DNA of 32,278 nucleotides from JBCBJX01 sp038522735 (GCA_038522735.1 JBCBJX010000026.1:1-32278), one strand, 5' to 3'; positions 1 through 9,019 are shown, numbered from the stretch's first letter. Made by a program: numbers and translations. The notes: a model not told the origin generated them from the sequence alone.

Positions 1-1727
1 AGGGAGCCGGCGCGCGGCTCGATCAGCAGAGGCTCGATCGCGGGGTTCGTCGGCATCGGCGGCGCGCCGAGATAGAGCCAGCCCTCGCCCGAGGCGGCGT
101 CTGGGATCTCGTCGGGTAGGCGCACGTAGTAGGCCGAACTCAGCCATCCTTGGGGGTGGATGTGGCTCACGTGGGACCCGCCGGAGCTGAGGCGCACGGA
201 CCAGAAGCCCGAGAATTGGACGTCCGACGGCGCCCGGGAGAGAAACGGGTGGTCCGGATCGTTCGGAAGCGAACCGATGAAGTCCGCGACCGCCGCCTTC
301 AGCTGCCCGGCGAGCGCGGCGACGACCGGATTTCGCCGGACGCGTGCGGAAAGCTCGACCTGCACGCCGCCGCGGAGGGACTGGTCGATCGGCCGCCGCT
401 TTGCACGGTGGAGCCGCCCCAGTTCTTCAGCGAGCGCCGCATTGAACGCCTCGATCGTCGCGTGACCAGCAGGCGGGGAGACCTCGATCCGCCTCGTAAA
501 GGTTTCAAGGTCGACGAGCCCGCCGGCGGTCGCGTCGCCCAGCATCATCTGCCCAGTGACGATATAAGCGAGGAGCGCCTGGTCGTAGGGCGCGGCGGCG
601 AGCGCCCGCTCGCACGTCTCGACCGCCGCCTTCGGGTCGCCGGCCTCCAGCAACGCCGCCGCGAGGTTCTGAACATAGATCGCATTCGCCGGGTCTGCGG
701 CGACGGCGCGCCGAAAGCTGGCGACGGCGTCCGCGGCGCGACCGCGTGCAAGCGCCAGTCGGCCTTCCGCGTCCCGCAGTACGGGGTGCTCGGTCTCGCC
801 GAGCGCCCGTTCGAAGCGCCGCGCCGCCGGGTCGGAGGCGTCGACGGCGATCGCCGTCGCGACGTATGCGGATAGAAGTTCGGGCGGCGCCCGCCCCGCG
901 TCCAGTACACGCTCGAAAGAGGCGAGCGCATCGTCGCGGCCGGTCATAAACCGGATCTGCGCAAGATCGCGATGGACGCCCGCCGCATAGGGGGCGCTTG
1001 CAGCGGCGCGCTCCAGCAGACGAAGCGCACCATCTTCGTCGCCCGCCTCATAGGCCGCGCGAGCCGCCTCCTGCAACGCCTCCGCCGCGGCGTCGTTCTG
1101 CGACACGAGCGGTCCGAGCGCGGCTACGGCCGCCTCAGGTTCGCCGTCGAGACGCCGCGCCCGGCCGAGATAGAACCGCGATGCGACACGGTTCGGTTCC
1201 CTGCGGACGATATCTTCGAGCGCGGCGCGCGCCGTCTCAACATCGCCTGACGCGAGGCGCGCGCGAGCAAGGCCGGTTTCAGCGCTGGGGGAGCCCGGCT
1301 TCAGGCGGAGCGCGGCGGAGAACGCCTCCACCGCGGCCTCCGGGTCGCCGGAGCCGAGCAGCCGGTCGCCGAGTTCAAGCCACGCCGCGAGATATCGCGG
1401 CTGGTCTTCGGTCGCGCGTTTCAGTTCGGCGATCGCGGCTGCGAGGCGGCCGTCCGCATGCAGGGCTTTTGCAAGGGCGAGACGAACTTGGGGCTGCGTC
1501 GGATCGATTTCGAGCGCCTTGCGGTAGCTCCGCTCCGCCGCGCGGAAGTGGCCCTCGAGCTTCGCAGCCCCGCCGAGGAGATAGAGAGCGAGCGGGTGAT
1601 CCGGGTGCGTTTCCAGAACGCGCTCCGCCGCGAGGCGGGCGTCGGCGGGCCGGCCGGTGTTCAGAAGGTCCGCCGCGTGCTGTAGACGCTGCGCGAGGTC
1701 TCTGCTTTGAGGAGCCGATGCGGTCAT
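1..1727 (-). CDS. TPR protein with C-terminal 2OG-Fe(II) oxygenase-like domain (3' end beyond the left edge)
   Basis: The frame runs open from an ATG at 1727 to the left edge, 575 codons, with no stop, so the gene is truncated by the window. The N-terminal ~450 residues are tandem TPR-like helices; for example, residues 10-100 carry the alternating Ala/Leu/Gly pattern with the segment YRKALEIDPTQPQVRLALAK. Near residues 505-550 the sequence changes to WSVRLSSGG, then HVSHIHPQGW (residues 519-528) and LSSAYYVRLP. This pattern is typical of the putative 2OG-Fe(II) oxygenase family fused to TPRs; the histidines are probable iron ligands, but the rest of the metal site lies off the window. Such proteins are expected to hydroxylate a protein or peptide bound by the TPRs; the substrate is unknown. 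It is divergent from a TPR sulfotransferase, with 49 bp between starts. Confidence 0.85.
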   Translation of the reverse strand, partial: MTASAPQSRDLAQRLQHAADLLNTGRPADARLAAERVLETHPDHPLALYLLGGAAKLEGHFRAAERSYRKALEIDPTQPQVRLALAKALHADGRLAAAIAELKRATEDQPRYLAAWLELGDRLLGSGDPEAAVEAFSAALRLKPGSPSAETGLARARLASGDVETARAALEDIVRREPNRVASRFYLGRARRLDGEPEAAVAALGPLVSQNDAAAEALQEAARAAYEAGDEDGALRLLERAAASAPYAAGVHRDLAQIRFMTGRDDALASFERVLDAGRAPPELLSAYVATAIAVDASDPAARRFERALGETEHPVLRDAEGRLALARGRAADAVASFRRAVAADPANAIYVQNLAAALLEAGDPKAAVETCERALAAAPYDQALLAYIVTGQMMLGDATAGGLVDLETFTRRIEVSPPAGHATIEAFNAALAEELGRLHRAKRRPIDQSLRGGVQVELSARVRRNPVVAALAGQLKAAVADFIGSLPNDPDHPFLSRAPSDVQFSGFWSVRLSSGGSHVSHIHPQGWLSSAYYVRLPDEIPDAASGEGWLYLGAPPMPTNPAIEPLLIEPRAGS

Positions 1728-1776
1728 CAGCCTACACTAGCGCGTATGCGCCGGATGCAAGAACGGACCGGCGGCT

Positions 1777-3486
1777 GTGAGGGGCGCCGACCCAGGGGCC
1801 CTGCGGTCCGAAGCGCTGGCGGCGGAACGAAGCGGCCGACACGATCTTGCGGCGCACCGCCTTCAGGAGCTTGAAAACGCCGGCGAGGCGACCGTCGCGG
1901 ACCGCCTGCGCCACGCCCTCAACCGGCTGCTCGCGGGCGACCCGGCCGCCGCTGAAGCTGCGCTTACGGGCGCGGTCGTCGCCGGGGCGGCGCCGGGCCA
2001 CGCCGATCTCGTCGCTGCTCAGATCGCCATCAGGACGTCGAACTGGGCCCGCCTCGCCGCCACGGCGCGGGGGCGGCTTCAGCGCGCGCCGAACGACGAG
2101 CAGGCCCGCGAGCATCTTTCGCGGGCGCTCCTTGAACAGGGCGATCTCGATGCGGCGGCCGAAGCGTTCCGTCCATTGACGAACAGCACGTCGCCGCTGA
2201 GCTTGGAGCGGGCGCTCATTTACGGTCAGCTTTGTCTGCACGCCCAGCGTTTCGACGAAGCCCGGGACATGCTGAGCCGGGCCGCGCAGGACCCGAAATC
2301 CGGCCGCGCGCGGACAGCCCTCGCCCGGCTCGCGACCTTCGAAGGGCGGTTCGAGGACGCCGAGGCGCTCTGCCGGGAGGCGATCCGACTCGAGCCGGAC
2401 AACCCGCGGGGCTATCAGCAGCTGTCCGTCGTTCGTCGCGGCGATGTCGATGACGCAGTTCGATCGGCGCTCGAGCGTTTCTGGAGCGGGCCGCCGGGCG
2501 AAGCGGCTCTTGAACACGCCGGGATCGGCTTCACACTCGCCGACATCGCCTTCCGCAGAGGCGAAGCCGAAAAGGCGCTTCACCTTTATCAGCAAGCGAA
2601 CGAGATGCGTCGCGCCGCCTTCGTTGAAACCGGCTTCGAGTTTTCAGCGGAGGCCACGCGGGCGCGGTTCGCGAAGCTGCTCGCCGCATACGAAGCCTTG
2701 CCTGCCCCGCCGCGCCCGTCCGACGACGCCCCGCGGCCGATTTTCATCGTCGGGCCGCCGCGCTCGGGAACGACGCTCTTTGAGAGCATCATCGGCGCGC
2801 ACCCAGATGCGACGGCGTGCGGGGAAGTCTCGGCAGGTCCGCGCGTCCTCGACGATTTCGAGCGCCAGCTGGGTGCGGAGGGCGTCGGCTCCGTTGCTGA
2901 AATCGTCTCCCGCAATGCGGCGCGATGGCGGGAAACCTATCTGGACGCGTCGCCGGGACGGCATTTCCGGCGGACCGGCGTGTTCACCGACAAGATGCCC
3001 GGGAACGCGATCGCCGCGCCGCTCCTGAAACGGCTTTTTCCGACGGCGCGCTTCATCGTCACCCGCCGCGCCCCATTCGACGTCGCCGTGTCGATCCTCC
3101 GCCACCAGTTTCCGGGCGCTTATGACTGGGCGCACGGGCTCGACAACATCGCGACGTTTCTGGAGCTGCAGGATGCGTTCATCGCCCGGCTGATCGAACA
3201 GGCGCCGGATGATTTCGCCGTGATCGACTATGATGAATTGGTCGAGCGCCCAGACAACGGGCGGCGCGCGCTCGCCGCCGCCGCCGGCCTGTCCTGGGAC
3301 GACGCCTGCCTCGACCATACCCGGCGGACCGGACCCGTCGCGACCTTCAGCAGCGTGCAGGTGCGAAAATCGATCTCCGCGGGCACGTCCGATGGCGGAC
3401 GGCTCTTCCGCCCGCTCCTCGCGGATTACGCCGACCACCTCGAGGCCCGCATTGCTGCAGCGCGTCGCGGCGACGCCGCGCATTAG
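1777..3486 (+). CDS. TPR-repeat sulfotransferase
   Basis: 569 residues from a GTG start; no in-frame ATG lies in the short gap to the divergent oxygenase gene. Residues 1-300 are degenerate TPR helices (for example ALCREAIRLEPDNPRGYQQL around 205-225). Residues ~318-560 are a sulfotransferase domain. IFIVGPPRSGTTLFES at ~322-337 is the 5'-phosphosulfate loop that binds PAPS, and RFIVTRRAPFDVAVSILRHQ at ~426-445 is the 3'-phosphate loop with conserved Arg and Ser. No signal peptide is visible, so it is probably cytoplasmic. It should transfer sulfate from PAPS to a hydroxyl on a target recruited by the TPRs; in this family the target is rarely known. The TPR oxygenase next door suggests the two enzymes might act on the same substrate, which is inference. 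Confidence 0.88.
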   Translation: MRGADPGALRSEALAAERSGRHDLAAHRLQELENAGEATVADRLRHALNRLLAGDPAAAEAALTGAVVAGAAPGHADLVAAQIAIRTSNWARLAATARGRLQRAPNDEQAREHLSRALLEQGDLDAAAEAFRPLTNSTSPLSLERALIYGQLCLHAQRFDEARDMLSRAAQDPKSGRARTALARLATFEGRFEDAEALCREAIRLEPDNPRGYQQLSVVRRGDVDDAVRSALERFWSGPPGEAALEHAGIGFTLADIAFRRGEAEKALHLYQQANEMRRAAFVETGFEFSAEATRARFAKLLAAYEALPAPPRPSDDAPRPIFIVGPPRSGTTLFESIIGAHPDATACGEVSAGPRVLDDFERQLGAEGVGSVAEIVSRNAARWRETYLDASPGRHFRRTGVFTDKMPGNAIAAPLLKRLFPTARFIVTRRAPFDVAVSILRHQFPGAYDWAHGLDNIATFLELQDAFIARLIEQAPDDFAVIDYDELVERPDNGRRALAAAAGLSWDDACLDHTRRTGPVATFSSVQVRKSISAGTSDGGRLFRPLLADYADHLEARIAAARRGDAAH

Positions 3487-3489
3487 CGC

Positions 3490-3657
3490 TCAGTCGGTGG
3501 CGGCCGGGCCCGAGAGGGGGTGCTCTTCGTCGAACTCGAACGCCGTCTGGGCGTCGTCGTCGATTTCGGCGAGGACGATGTCCTTGTCCGGATCGACGAA
3601 CAGGATGGGCGGTTCGACGTGCTTCAGCGTCGCGAAGGCGGCGAGATGGGCGGGCAT
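3490..3657 (-). CDS. Small acidic protein, 55 residues, unknown function
   Basis: A 55-residue frame starts at ATG 3657 behind a near-consensus ribosome binding site (GGGAGGAG, seven bases before the start) and ends at TGA 3490, four bases after the sulfotransferase stop on the other strand. It begins MPAHLAAFATLKHVEPPILF and is acidic in its second half (DPDKD, EIDDDAQ, EFDEEHP). There is no signal peptide or membrane segment. I do not recognise a family. The strong ribosome binding site and compact placement between convergent and divergent neighbours argue that it is real. It is short enough to be missed by length cut-offs. Confidence 0.6.
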   Translation of the reverse strand: MPAHLAAFATLKHVEPPILFVDPDKDIVLAEIDDDAQTAFEFDEEHPLSGPAATD

Positions 3658-3765
3658 GGCGTCTCCTCCCGGACTACCGGGCTTATGAGTTATGAGGTAC
3701 GCAACAGCCGTGGCGAGAATTTGACCGCAACGGGGTTAAGCCGCCCTAAAGAGCCGATATCGGAT

Positions 3766-4284
3766 ATGAACGAAATTCGTCTTGAAACGGATCGCCTGAT
3801 CCTTCGCGAGATGCGGCCCGAGGACGCCGAGGGCTTCATCGCCATGATGGCCGACCCGGACGTCGCCCGGTATCTGACGCCGGACCACAGTCCCATGGCG
3901 CGGATGGACGCCTGGCGGTCCTTCGCGACCATGCTCGGTCACTGGACGATCCGGGGCTTCGGCATGTTCTCCGTGATCGAGAAGTCGAGCGGCGACTGGG
4001 TCGGCCGCGTCGGCCCCTGGATGCCCGAGGGCTGGCCGAGCCTTGAAATCGGCTGGGGGATCGTCCGCGAGGCGTGGGGAAAGGGCTACGCGCCCGAAGC
4101 GGCGGCGGCCTCCCGCGACTGGGCGTTCGATCGGTTTCCGGAGTATCCGCGGTTGATCAGCCTGATCGACCCCGGAAACGCCAACAGCCAGCGCGTCGCC
4201 GAAAAGATCGGCGAGCGGAAGACCGACGAGCAGTTCACGCTCTGGGGACTCACCCTCGACATCTGGGAGGTCGATCGCCCCTGA
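3766..4284 (+). CDS. GNAT family N-acetyltransferase (RimJ/RimL type)
   Basis: 172 residues. The N-terminal LETDRLILREMRPEDAEGF is the standard opening of RimJ/RimL-like acetyltransferases. EIGWGIVREAWGKGYAPEA (about 87-105) covers the strand and the acetyl-CoA pyrophosphate loop (motif A; Gly-Lys-Gly-Tyr-Ala), and DPGNANSQRVAEKIG (about 137-151) is the conserved Asn-x-x-S region of motif B. It should acetylate an amino group on a protein N-terminus or small molecule using acetyl-CoA; the substrate cannot be told. The frame is open upstream to an ATG at 3685, but family alignment favours 3766, where homology begins. Confidence 0.88.
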   Translation: MNEIRLETDRLILREMRPEDAEGFIAMMADPDVARYLTPDHSPMARMDAWRSFATMLGHWTIRGFGMFSVIEKSSGDWVGRVGPWMPEGWPSLEIGWGIVREAWGKGYAPEAAAASRDWAFDRFPEYPRLISLIDPGNANSQRVAEKIGERKTDEQFTLWGLTLDIWEVDRP

Positions 4285-4288
4285 GGCG

Positions 4289-5158
4289 TCAGCCGCGCGC
4301 CGGGCCGCGGAGGCGAATGCGCATTTCGAGGGCGCAGGAACCCTCCGTACGGAACGCGCTGTAAGCGGAAAGCTCTGCGACGGCCTGAACCGGGTCGTTG
4401 GACGCGGCGGCGCAGAGCCTGTCCGCCATTTCCTCGCTCGTCACCGGCCCGTTCTCGCGGTTGAAGGCGACCAGCATCGGCCGGCGCTGGGCGTCCCTGT
4501 CGTCGGGCCCGGTATGGCCGCCGAGGCCGAGGGAGAGAACCTCGACGCCGGTGCCGCACATCTCCCGCACCATGTCGGCGAGCATGGCGGCCCGCTCCGC
4601 CGCGAGGGCGTCGTTGCGGCCGGTCGCGTTGTCCGACGACGCGGAGCCGACGGCGACGACGACGTCCGCCTCGCAGACGGCGCCCTGCCCCCCGAGCCAG
4701 GCCGAGCCGTTGTTCAGTTTCGAGGTCGAGGCGTAGGACCAGTAGGGCGCGCGTTCCGCGCTCATGCTGTCGAACCAGCGCGCCCGGACGGGTCCGGGAG
4801 GCGGCGACGCCGGCGGTTCCTCAACGACAGGCGGCGCGGGTTCGACGACGGGTTCCGACTCCGCAACGGGTTCTGCAACCGCGACGACCATGGGTTTTGC
4901 GACCGGCGCGGCGGCGACGGCCTCCGGCGCGCTGCACTTCACGGCCTGCCGGGCGCCCGAAATCCAGCCGCCGGCGGGCGTCTCGCAATCGGCGGGGATG
5001 GCGAAGGCGAGGATCGCGCCGCCGAGCAGGAGCGCCGCGACGCCGAGCCCCGCGATGCGACCGCCGAGGCCTCGCTCTTCCCGCTCATAGGCGGCGTTTT
5101 GCTGCGCGTTCCTCGTCGCGAAGTAAGCGCGCGTATCCCGTCCGGATATCGATCTCAT
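4289..5158 (-). CDS. Single-pass membrane protein with a periplasmic domain, unknown function
   Basis: 289 residues from ATG 5158. An in-frame TTG at 5170 follows AAGGA and is an alternative start. A short basic cytoplasmic tail with a polar Gln/Asn/Glu stretch precedes one membrane helix at about 34-54 (GRIAGLGVAALLLGGAILAF). A Pro/Val/Glu-rich linker follows at ~85-125 (repeats of EPVVEPAPPVVEEPP type), then a compact C-terminal domain of ~160 residues. That domain contains ALAAERAAMLADMVREM followed by GLGGHTGPDDRDAQRRP, which loosely resembles the helix and Gly-His-Thr region of OmpA-like peptidoglycan-binding domains. Several Cys residues suit a periplasmic domain with disulfides. The OmpA link is weak, so I leave the function open. 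Confidence 0.75.
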   Translation of the reverse strand: MRSISGRDTRAYFATRNAQQNAAYEREERGLGGRIAGLGVAALLLGGAILAFAIPADCETPAGGWISGARQAVKCSAPEAVAAAPVAKPMVVAVAEPVAESEPVVEPAPPVVEEPPASPPPGPVRARWFDSMSAERAPYWSYASTSKLNNGSAWLGGQGAVCEADVVVAVGSASSDNATGRNDALAAERAAMLADMVREMCGTGVEVLSLGLGGHTGPDDRDAQRRPMLVAFNRENGPVTSEEMADRLCAAASNDPVQAVAELSAYSAFRTEGSCALEMRIRLRGPARG

Positions 5159-5282
5159 CGCGTCCCCCAAGACGTCCTTTAAGGAAAGTTAACGATAACA
5201 CGACCTTGCGCGCCCCGTCATTGCCTAAAACGCGGCGAGCCAGCAGTGTCGGCCGGCACGCCAACCTCCGGAGTTTCCCCTG

Positions 5283-6728
5283 ATGCTTCACCGCGCCGCC
5301 CTGATCGCTCTCGTCGCCAGCGCCTCGACCGCGATGGCCGCGGACGGACCGCCGGACTGGTGGACCGAGGAGATGGCGACGACGTCCCGCGCCTTAGCGG
5401 CGCAGGGCCTTGAAGACCGCATCGGCTACGAGATGGTCGAGGACCTGACGACGCGCATCGGACCCCGCGTCGCGGGCACGCCGGAGGAGGCGCGCGCGCG
5501 GGACTGGGCGGTCGATTATCTCACCGACCTCGGCTTCGAGAACGTCCGGATCGAACCTTTCGACGTGCGGCTCTGGAAGCGGGGAACGGAGCGCGTCGGG
5601 ATCGTTTCGCCCTATCCGCAGCCGATCGTCGCGACGACCCTCGGCCATTCGGTCGGAACGCCAGAGGGCGGCGTCGAAGGCGAGATCGTACGGTTTCCCT
5701 CTCTCCCCGCCCTTGAAGCCGCGCCGGTGGGCGGCCTCGAAGGCAAGATCGTCTTCGTCGACGAGCCGATGACGCGGACCATGGACGGATCCGGCTACGG
5801 CGTCGCCGTCCGCAAGCGGTCCGGCGCCGCGGTCGAGGCCGGCAAGCGGGGCGCTCTCGGCGCCCTCATCCGCTCCGTCGGCACTCAGGCGCACCGCATG
5901 CCCCATACGGGCGGCATGTACTACGCGAAGGACATAACGCCGGTGCCGATCGCCGCGATCTCCCCGCCGGACGCGGACCAGCTCGCGCGCATGCTCAAGC
6001 TCGACGAAGGCCCGGTGGTCGTCTCCATGGAGCTGCGGGCGACGGGCGGCGGCCGGACGGACGCCGCGGAGACCGGGGGTCTTCCGGGGGCGGACATCCT
6101 GTTCAAGGCCCCGTCCGGCAACGTCGTCGCCGAAATTCCGGGCGAGACGGACGAGATCGTCATCGTCGGCGCCCACCTCGACAGCTGGGATCTCGGCACC
6201 GGCGCGATCGACGACGGCGCGGGCGTCGGCATAGTGACGGCGGCGGCGAAGCTTGTCGGCGACCTCCCGGACCGGCCGACGCGGACGATCCGCGTGGTTC
6301 TTTTCGGCTCCGAGGAGGTCGGCCTCGTCGGCGCGCGGGCCTACGCCCAGCAGCACGCGGGCGAACTGGACAAGCACGTGATCGGCGCGGAAAGCGACTT
6401 CGGCGCGGACCGCATCTGGCGCTTCCAGACCCGTTGGGGCGACAAGGCGCTGACCGAGGCGAAGGCCCTCTTTCTCGCCGAGCTTGCGCCGCTCGGCGTC
6501 CTGCCGGGCGACAACAAGGCGTCCGGCGGCCCCGATATGAGCCCGCTCCGGCAGGCGGGCGTTCCCGTCGCGACCCTCGGCCAGAACGGGCTCGACTATT
6601 TCGACCTGCACCACACCCCGGACGACACCTTCGACAAGATCGATCCGGACGCCTTCGCCCAGAACGTCGCCGCCTATGCCGTGTTCATCCACCTCGCCGC
6701 GAACGCGCCGGTCGATTTCCGGGAGTAG
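5283..6728 (+). CDS. Secreted M28 family metallopeptidase (carboxypeptidase Q-like)
   Basis: 481 residues with a signal peptide ending at about residue 19 (TAMA, then ADGPP). Residues ~40-110 form the N-terminal part of the peptidase and ~115-260 resemble a PA insert. The di-zinc site follows: HLDSWD with His298, DDGAG with bridging Asp at ~310-311, the Glu-Glu pair at 344-345 (catalytic base and ligand), Asp ~372 in ESDFG, and the His pair 443-444 in DLHHTPDD. All expected M28 ligands are present, so it should be active, cleaving dipeptides or amino-terminal residues in the periplasm or outside. GGAG lies nine bases before ATG. It is transcribed alone, divergent from the membrane protein. 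Confidence 0.93.
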   Translation: MLHRAALIALVASASTAMAADGPPDWWTEEMATTSRALAAQGLEDRIGYEMVEDLTTRIGPRVAGTPEEARARDWAVDYLTDLGFENVRIEPFDVRLWKRGTERVGIVSPYPQPIVATTLGHSVGTPEGGVEGEIVRFPSLPALEAAPVGGLEGKIVFVDEPMTRTMDGSGYGVAVRKRSGAAVEAGKRGALGALIRSVGTQAHRMPHTGGMYYAKDITPVPIAAISPPDADQLARMLKLDEGPVVVSMELRATGGGRTDAAETGGLPGADILFKAPSGNVVAEIPGETDEIVIVGAHLDSWDLGTGAIDDGAGVGIVTAAAKLVGDLPDRPTRTIRVVLFGSEEVGLVGARAYAQQHAGELDKHVIGAESDFGADRIWRFQTRWGDKALTEAKALFLAELAPLGVLPGDNKASGGPDMSPLRQAGVPVATLGQNGLDYFDLHHTPDDTFDKIDPDAFAQNVAAYAVFIHLAANAPVDFRE

Positions 6729-6810
6729 GCGCTCCGCGGCGCCGGGGCCGTCATAGACCTGTCACGGCGGGGCCGTACTTCCTCAGAGACTTCAGGGGAG
6801 ATATCCGTCC

Positions 6811-7959
6811 ATGCGCCTTTTCGCCCTCGCCGCCGCCGCGGCCGTCGCCACGGCCTGTTCAACCCTTTCGGGCGAAAGCACGCTCGCTCCGGCGCCGTTC
6901 GCCGATCCGAACGCCCCCTCGGGCGCGGTGCGCGCAACGCCGATGCCGTCCGCCACGCTTGATGCGAACCGCGCCATTTCCCGCATCGCCGTCGGCTCCT
7001 GCAACGACCCGAAACGCCCGCAGGGGATCTTCGATACGATCGCTGCGACGGACCCGGATGTTTTCCTCTATATCGGCGACAACGTGTACGGGGACGTTCG
7101 CTCGAAAGACCCCGCGCTGCCCGAGTTGAAGGCCGCCTATATGCGCCTCGCCCAGTCGGCGCCGTACGCACGGCTCCGCGCATCGACGCCGGTGCTCACA
7201 ACCTGGGACGACCATGATTACGGGCTGAACGACGCGGGCGCGGAGTTCGAATTCAAAGAGGCCGCGCAGGCGCTTTATACCTACGTTTACGCGATCCCTG
7301 ACGGCGATCCGCGCCGCGAGCGCGAAGGCGTCTATCACTCGGTCATGCTCGGCGAGGGCGGCCGGCGCGCCCAGATCATTCTTCTCGACACGCGCTATTT
7401 TCGCTCCGAACTAACGAGGACGGACGATTACGGCGCAGAAGGCAAGGAACGTTACCTGCCGAGTAAGGATGAAAACCAGGCGATGCTCGGCGACGCCCAA
7501 TGGTCATGGCTCGAAGGCGAGCTCAGGAAACCCGCCGACATCCGCCTTCTCATCACCTCGATCCAGGTGATCGCCGAAGGCCACGGCTGGGAAGCGTGGC
7601 GCCTGATGCCGAAGGAGCGCGCGCGCCTTTACGCCCTGCTTGAAGACACGGGGGCGGACAACACGATCCTCGTCTCCGGCGACCGGCATATCGGCGGGAT
7701 CTACGCCGAGCCTGAAGCGGCCGGCTCGCCGCTTTTCGAACTCACCTCCTCCTCGCTGACCTTGCCCGCCTCCCGCTGGAACCCGGACGGCGAGGCCGAG
7801 CCCGGACCCAAACGCCTCGGCGGGGTCGTCCGCGACGCCAATTTCGGCCTGATCGACATCGACTGGGATGAAGAGACGATCCGCCTCGGCCTCCATGGCG
7901 AGGACGGCGCGATGATCTTGGAGAAGCGGGTCTCGTTCGACGCGGTCCGCGGCGGATGA
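6811..7959 (+). CDS. PhoD-like metallophosphatase, lipoprotein
   Basis: 382 residues. The signal peptide ends in a lipobox (AVATAC, Cys16), so the mature protein should be lipid-anchored. The PhoD-like core is clear: GSCNDP with Cys64, LYIGDNVYGD near 86-95, TTWDDHDYGLND around 130-141, and SGDRHIGG with Asp291 and His293. These supply the metal-binding Asp, Asn and His residues of alkaline phosphatase D-type enzymes. It should hydrolyse phosphodiesters or monoesters at the cell surface; the exact substrate is uncertain. AGGGGAGA precedes ATG by nine bases. It overlaps the next gene by four bases (ATGA), so the two are probably translated together. Confidence 0.9.
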   Translation: MRLFALAAAAAVATACSTLSGESTLAPAPFADPNAPSGAVRATPMPSATLDANRAISRIAVGSCNDPKRPQGIFDTIAATDPDVFLYIGDNVYGDVRSKDPALPELKAAYMRLAQSAPYARLRASTPVLTTWDDHDYGLNDAGAEFEFKEAAQALYTYVYAIPDGDPRREREGVYHSVMLGEGGRRAQIILLDTRYFRSELTRTDDYGAEGKERYLPSKDENQAMLGDAQWSWLEGELRKPADIRLLITSIQVIAEGHGWEAWRLMPKERARLYALLEDTGADNTILVSGDRHIGGIYAEPEAAGSPLFELTSSSLTLPASRWNPDGEAEPGPKRLGGVVRDANFGLIDIDWDEETIRLGLHGEDGAMILEKRVSFDAVRGG

Positions 7960-8969
7960 GCCTCGCCGCCGGCGCGCTTGCGGCCGTCGTTCTGGCGGCC
8001 CATCCGGGCCACGCCGACTGGACGCCCGTCGACATCACCCATGGGCCCGCTCCGTTCGGCGCGCTTTTTATCGGGCGCGAGATCGGCGCGTTCAAGCTCC
8101 TCGCCGCCATCGATCTTGATGCAGAGGAGCGGCGCTTCGGCGGGTACTCCGGTCTCGTCGTCTCCAAAGACGGCGGGCGCCTCATCGCCGTTTCGGATGC
8201 CGGAACGTGGCTCGCCGCTGAGATCGATCGCAGCGAAGCCGGCGCGATCATCGGGCTGTCGAACGCCGTGACGGCGCCGATCCTCGGGGAGGACGACGCG
8301 CCCCTGACCGACAAGCTCTCAAGCGACGCGGAGTCCCTCACCGTCACCGGTCGATCCGTCCTCATCGGCTTTGAACGCCGCCACCGCATCCAGCGCCATT
8401 CGCTCGACACGGCCAGGTACCATCATGCGGGCGCCGTCGCGGTCCCGGAGGGCCTCAAGGACGCGCCGTCGAACAGCGGGCTTGAGTCCCTCGTCGCGCT
8501 TGAGGACGGACGTCTCATCCTGTTGACGGAGCGGCTGCGGGTCGAGGGCGAGGCGGGGGCCGTCAGAGGGTGGATCGGCGGCCCGGCAGCGTGGCTGCCC
8601 TTCGCCTATCGCCCTGCTCCGGAACATGCGCCGACCGACGCCGCCCTCTCCCTCGACGGGACGCGGCTCTACGTGGTGGAACGCGCTTACTCGCAGCAGA
8701 AAGGCGTCCGCATCCGGATCACCGAAACGCCGCTCGCCAATCTGATTGAAGGGGCGGTGGTCGAGCCACTGGTCCTTGCGACCCTCGGCGTCGGAGCGCC
8801 CGTCGATAATTTCGAAGGCCTCGCCGTCGCCCGCGGCCCCGACGGCGGCGAGCGACTTTATCTGATCTCTGACGACAACTTCTCGAAACGACAGAACACG
8901 CTGTTCCTGGAGTTCGCACGGCCTATGAGCTATCAAAAAGAGGCAGAACCCGAGCTGCCTGACCTGTAA
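7956..8969 (+). CDS. Esterase-like protein of the phytase beta-propeller fold
   Basis: 337 residues with a signal peptide ending near HPGHA (residue ~20). Typical landmarks of the esterase-like-activity-of-phytase family are present: FGGYSGLVVSKDGGRLIAVSD near 61-81, SDAESLTV near 126-133, NSGLESLVALEDGRLILLTE, and NFEGLAV followed by LYLISDDNFSKRQNTLFLEF at the end. It is coupled to the PhoD-like gene by an ATGA overlap, so both probably handle phosphorylated substrates outside the cytoplasm. The last 15 residues or so (from MSYQ, codon 8925) lie in the AT-richer insert and are not expected for the family; the original stop codon seems to have been lost at the insert border. Confidence 0.85.
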   Translation: MSLAAGALAAVVLAAHPGHADWTPVDITHGPAPFGALFIGREIGAFKLLAAIDLDAEERRFGGYSGLVVSKDGGRLIAVSDAGTWLAAEIDRSEAGAIIGLSNAVTAPILGEDDAPLTDKLSSDAESLTVTGRSVLIGFERRHRIQRHSLDTARYHHAGAVAVPEGLKDAPSNSGLESLVALEDGRLILLTERLRVEGEAGAVRGWIGGPAAWLPFAYRPAPEHAPTDAALSLDGTRLYVVERAYSQQKGVRIRITETPLANLIEGAVVEPLVLATLGVGAPVDNFEGLAVARGPDGGERLYLISDDNFSKRQNTLFLEFARPMSYQKEAEPELPDL

Positions 8970-9019
8970 TTAGTGCGCCGCTTGAGCTTTGGCGACAGCT
9001 GTACTGCGATCTATACGGA

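Noticed and set aside
150..875. Long plus-strand open frame over the TPR oxygenase gene
   Set aside because: It is an Arg-rich antisense shadow; the minus strand encodes clear TPR and oxygenase sequence through the same stretch.
5178..5193. TTAA-N6-TTAAC resembling a CtrA binding site upstream of the divergent membrane protein and M28 peptidase genes
   Set aside because: The spacing is six bases, not the seven of the standard TTAA-N7-TTAAC site, and nothing else supports CtrA control here.
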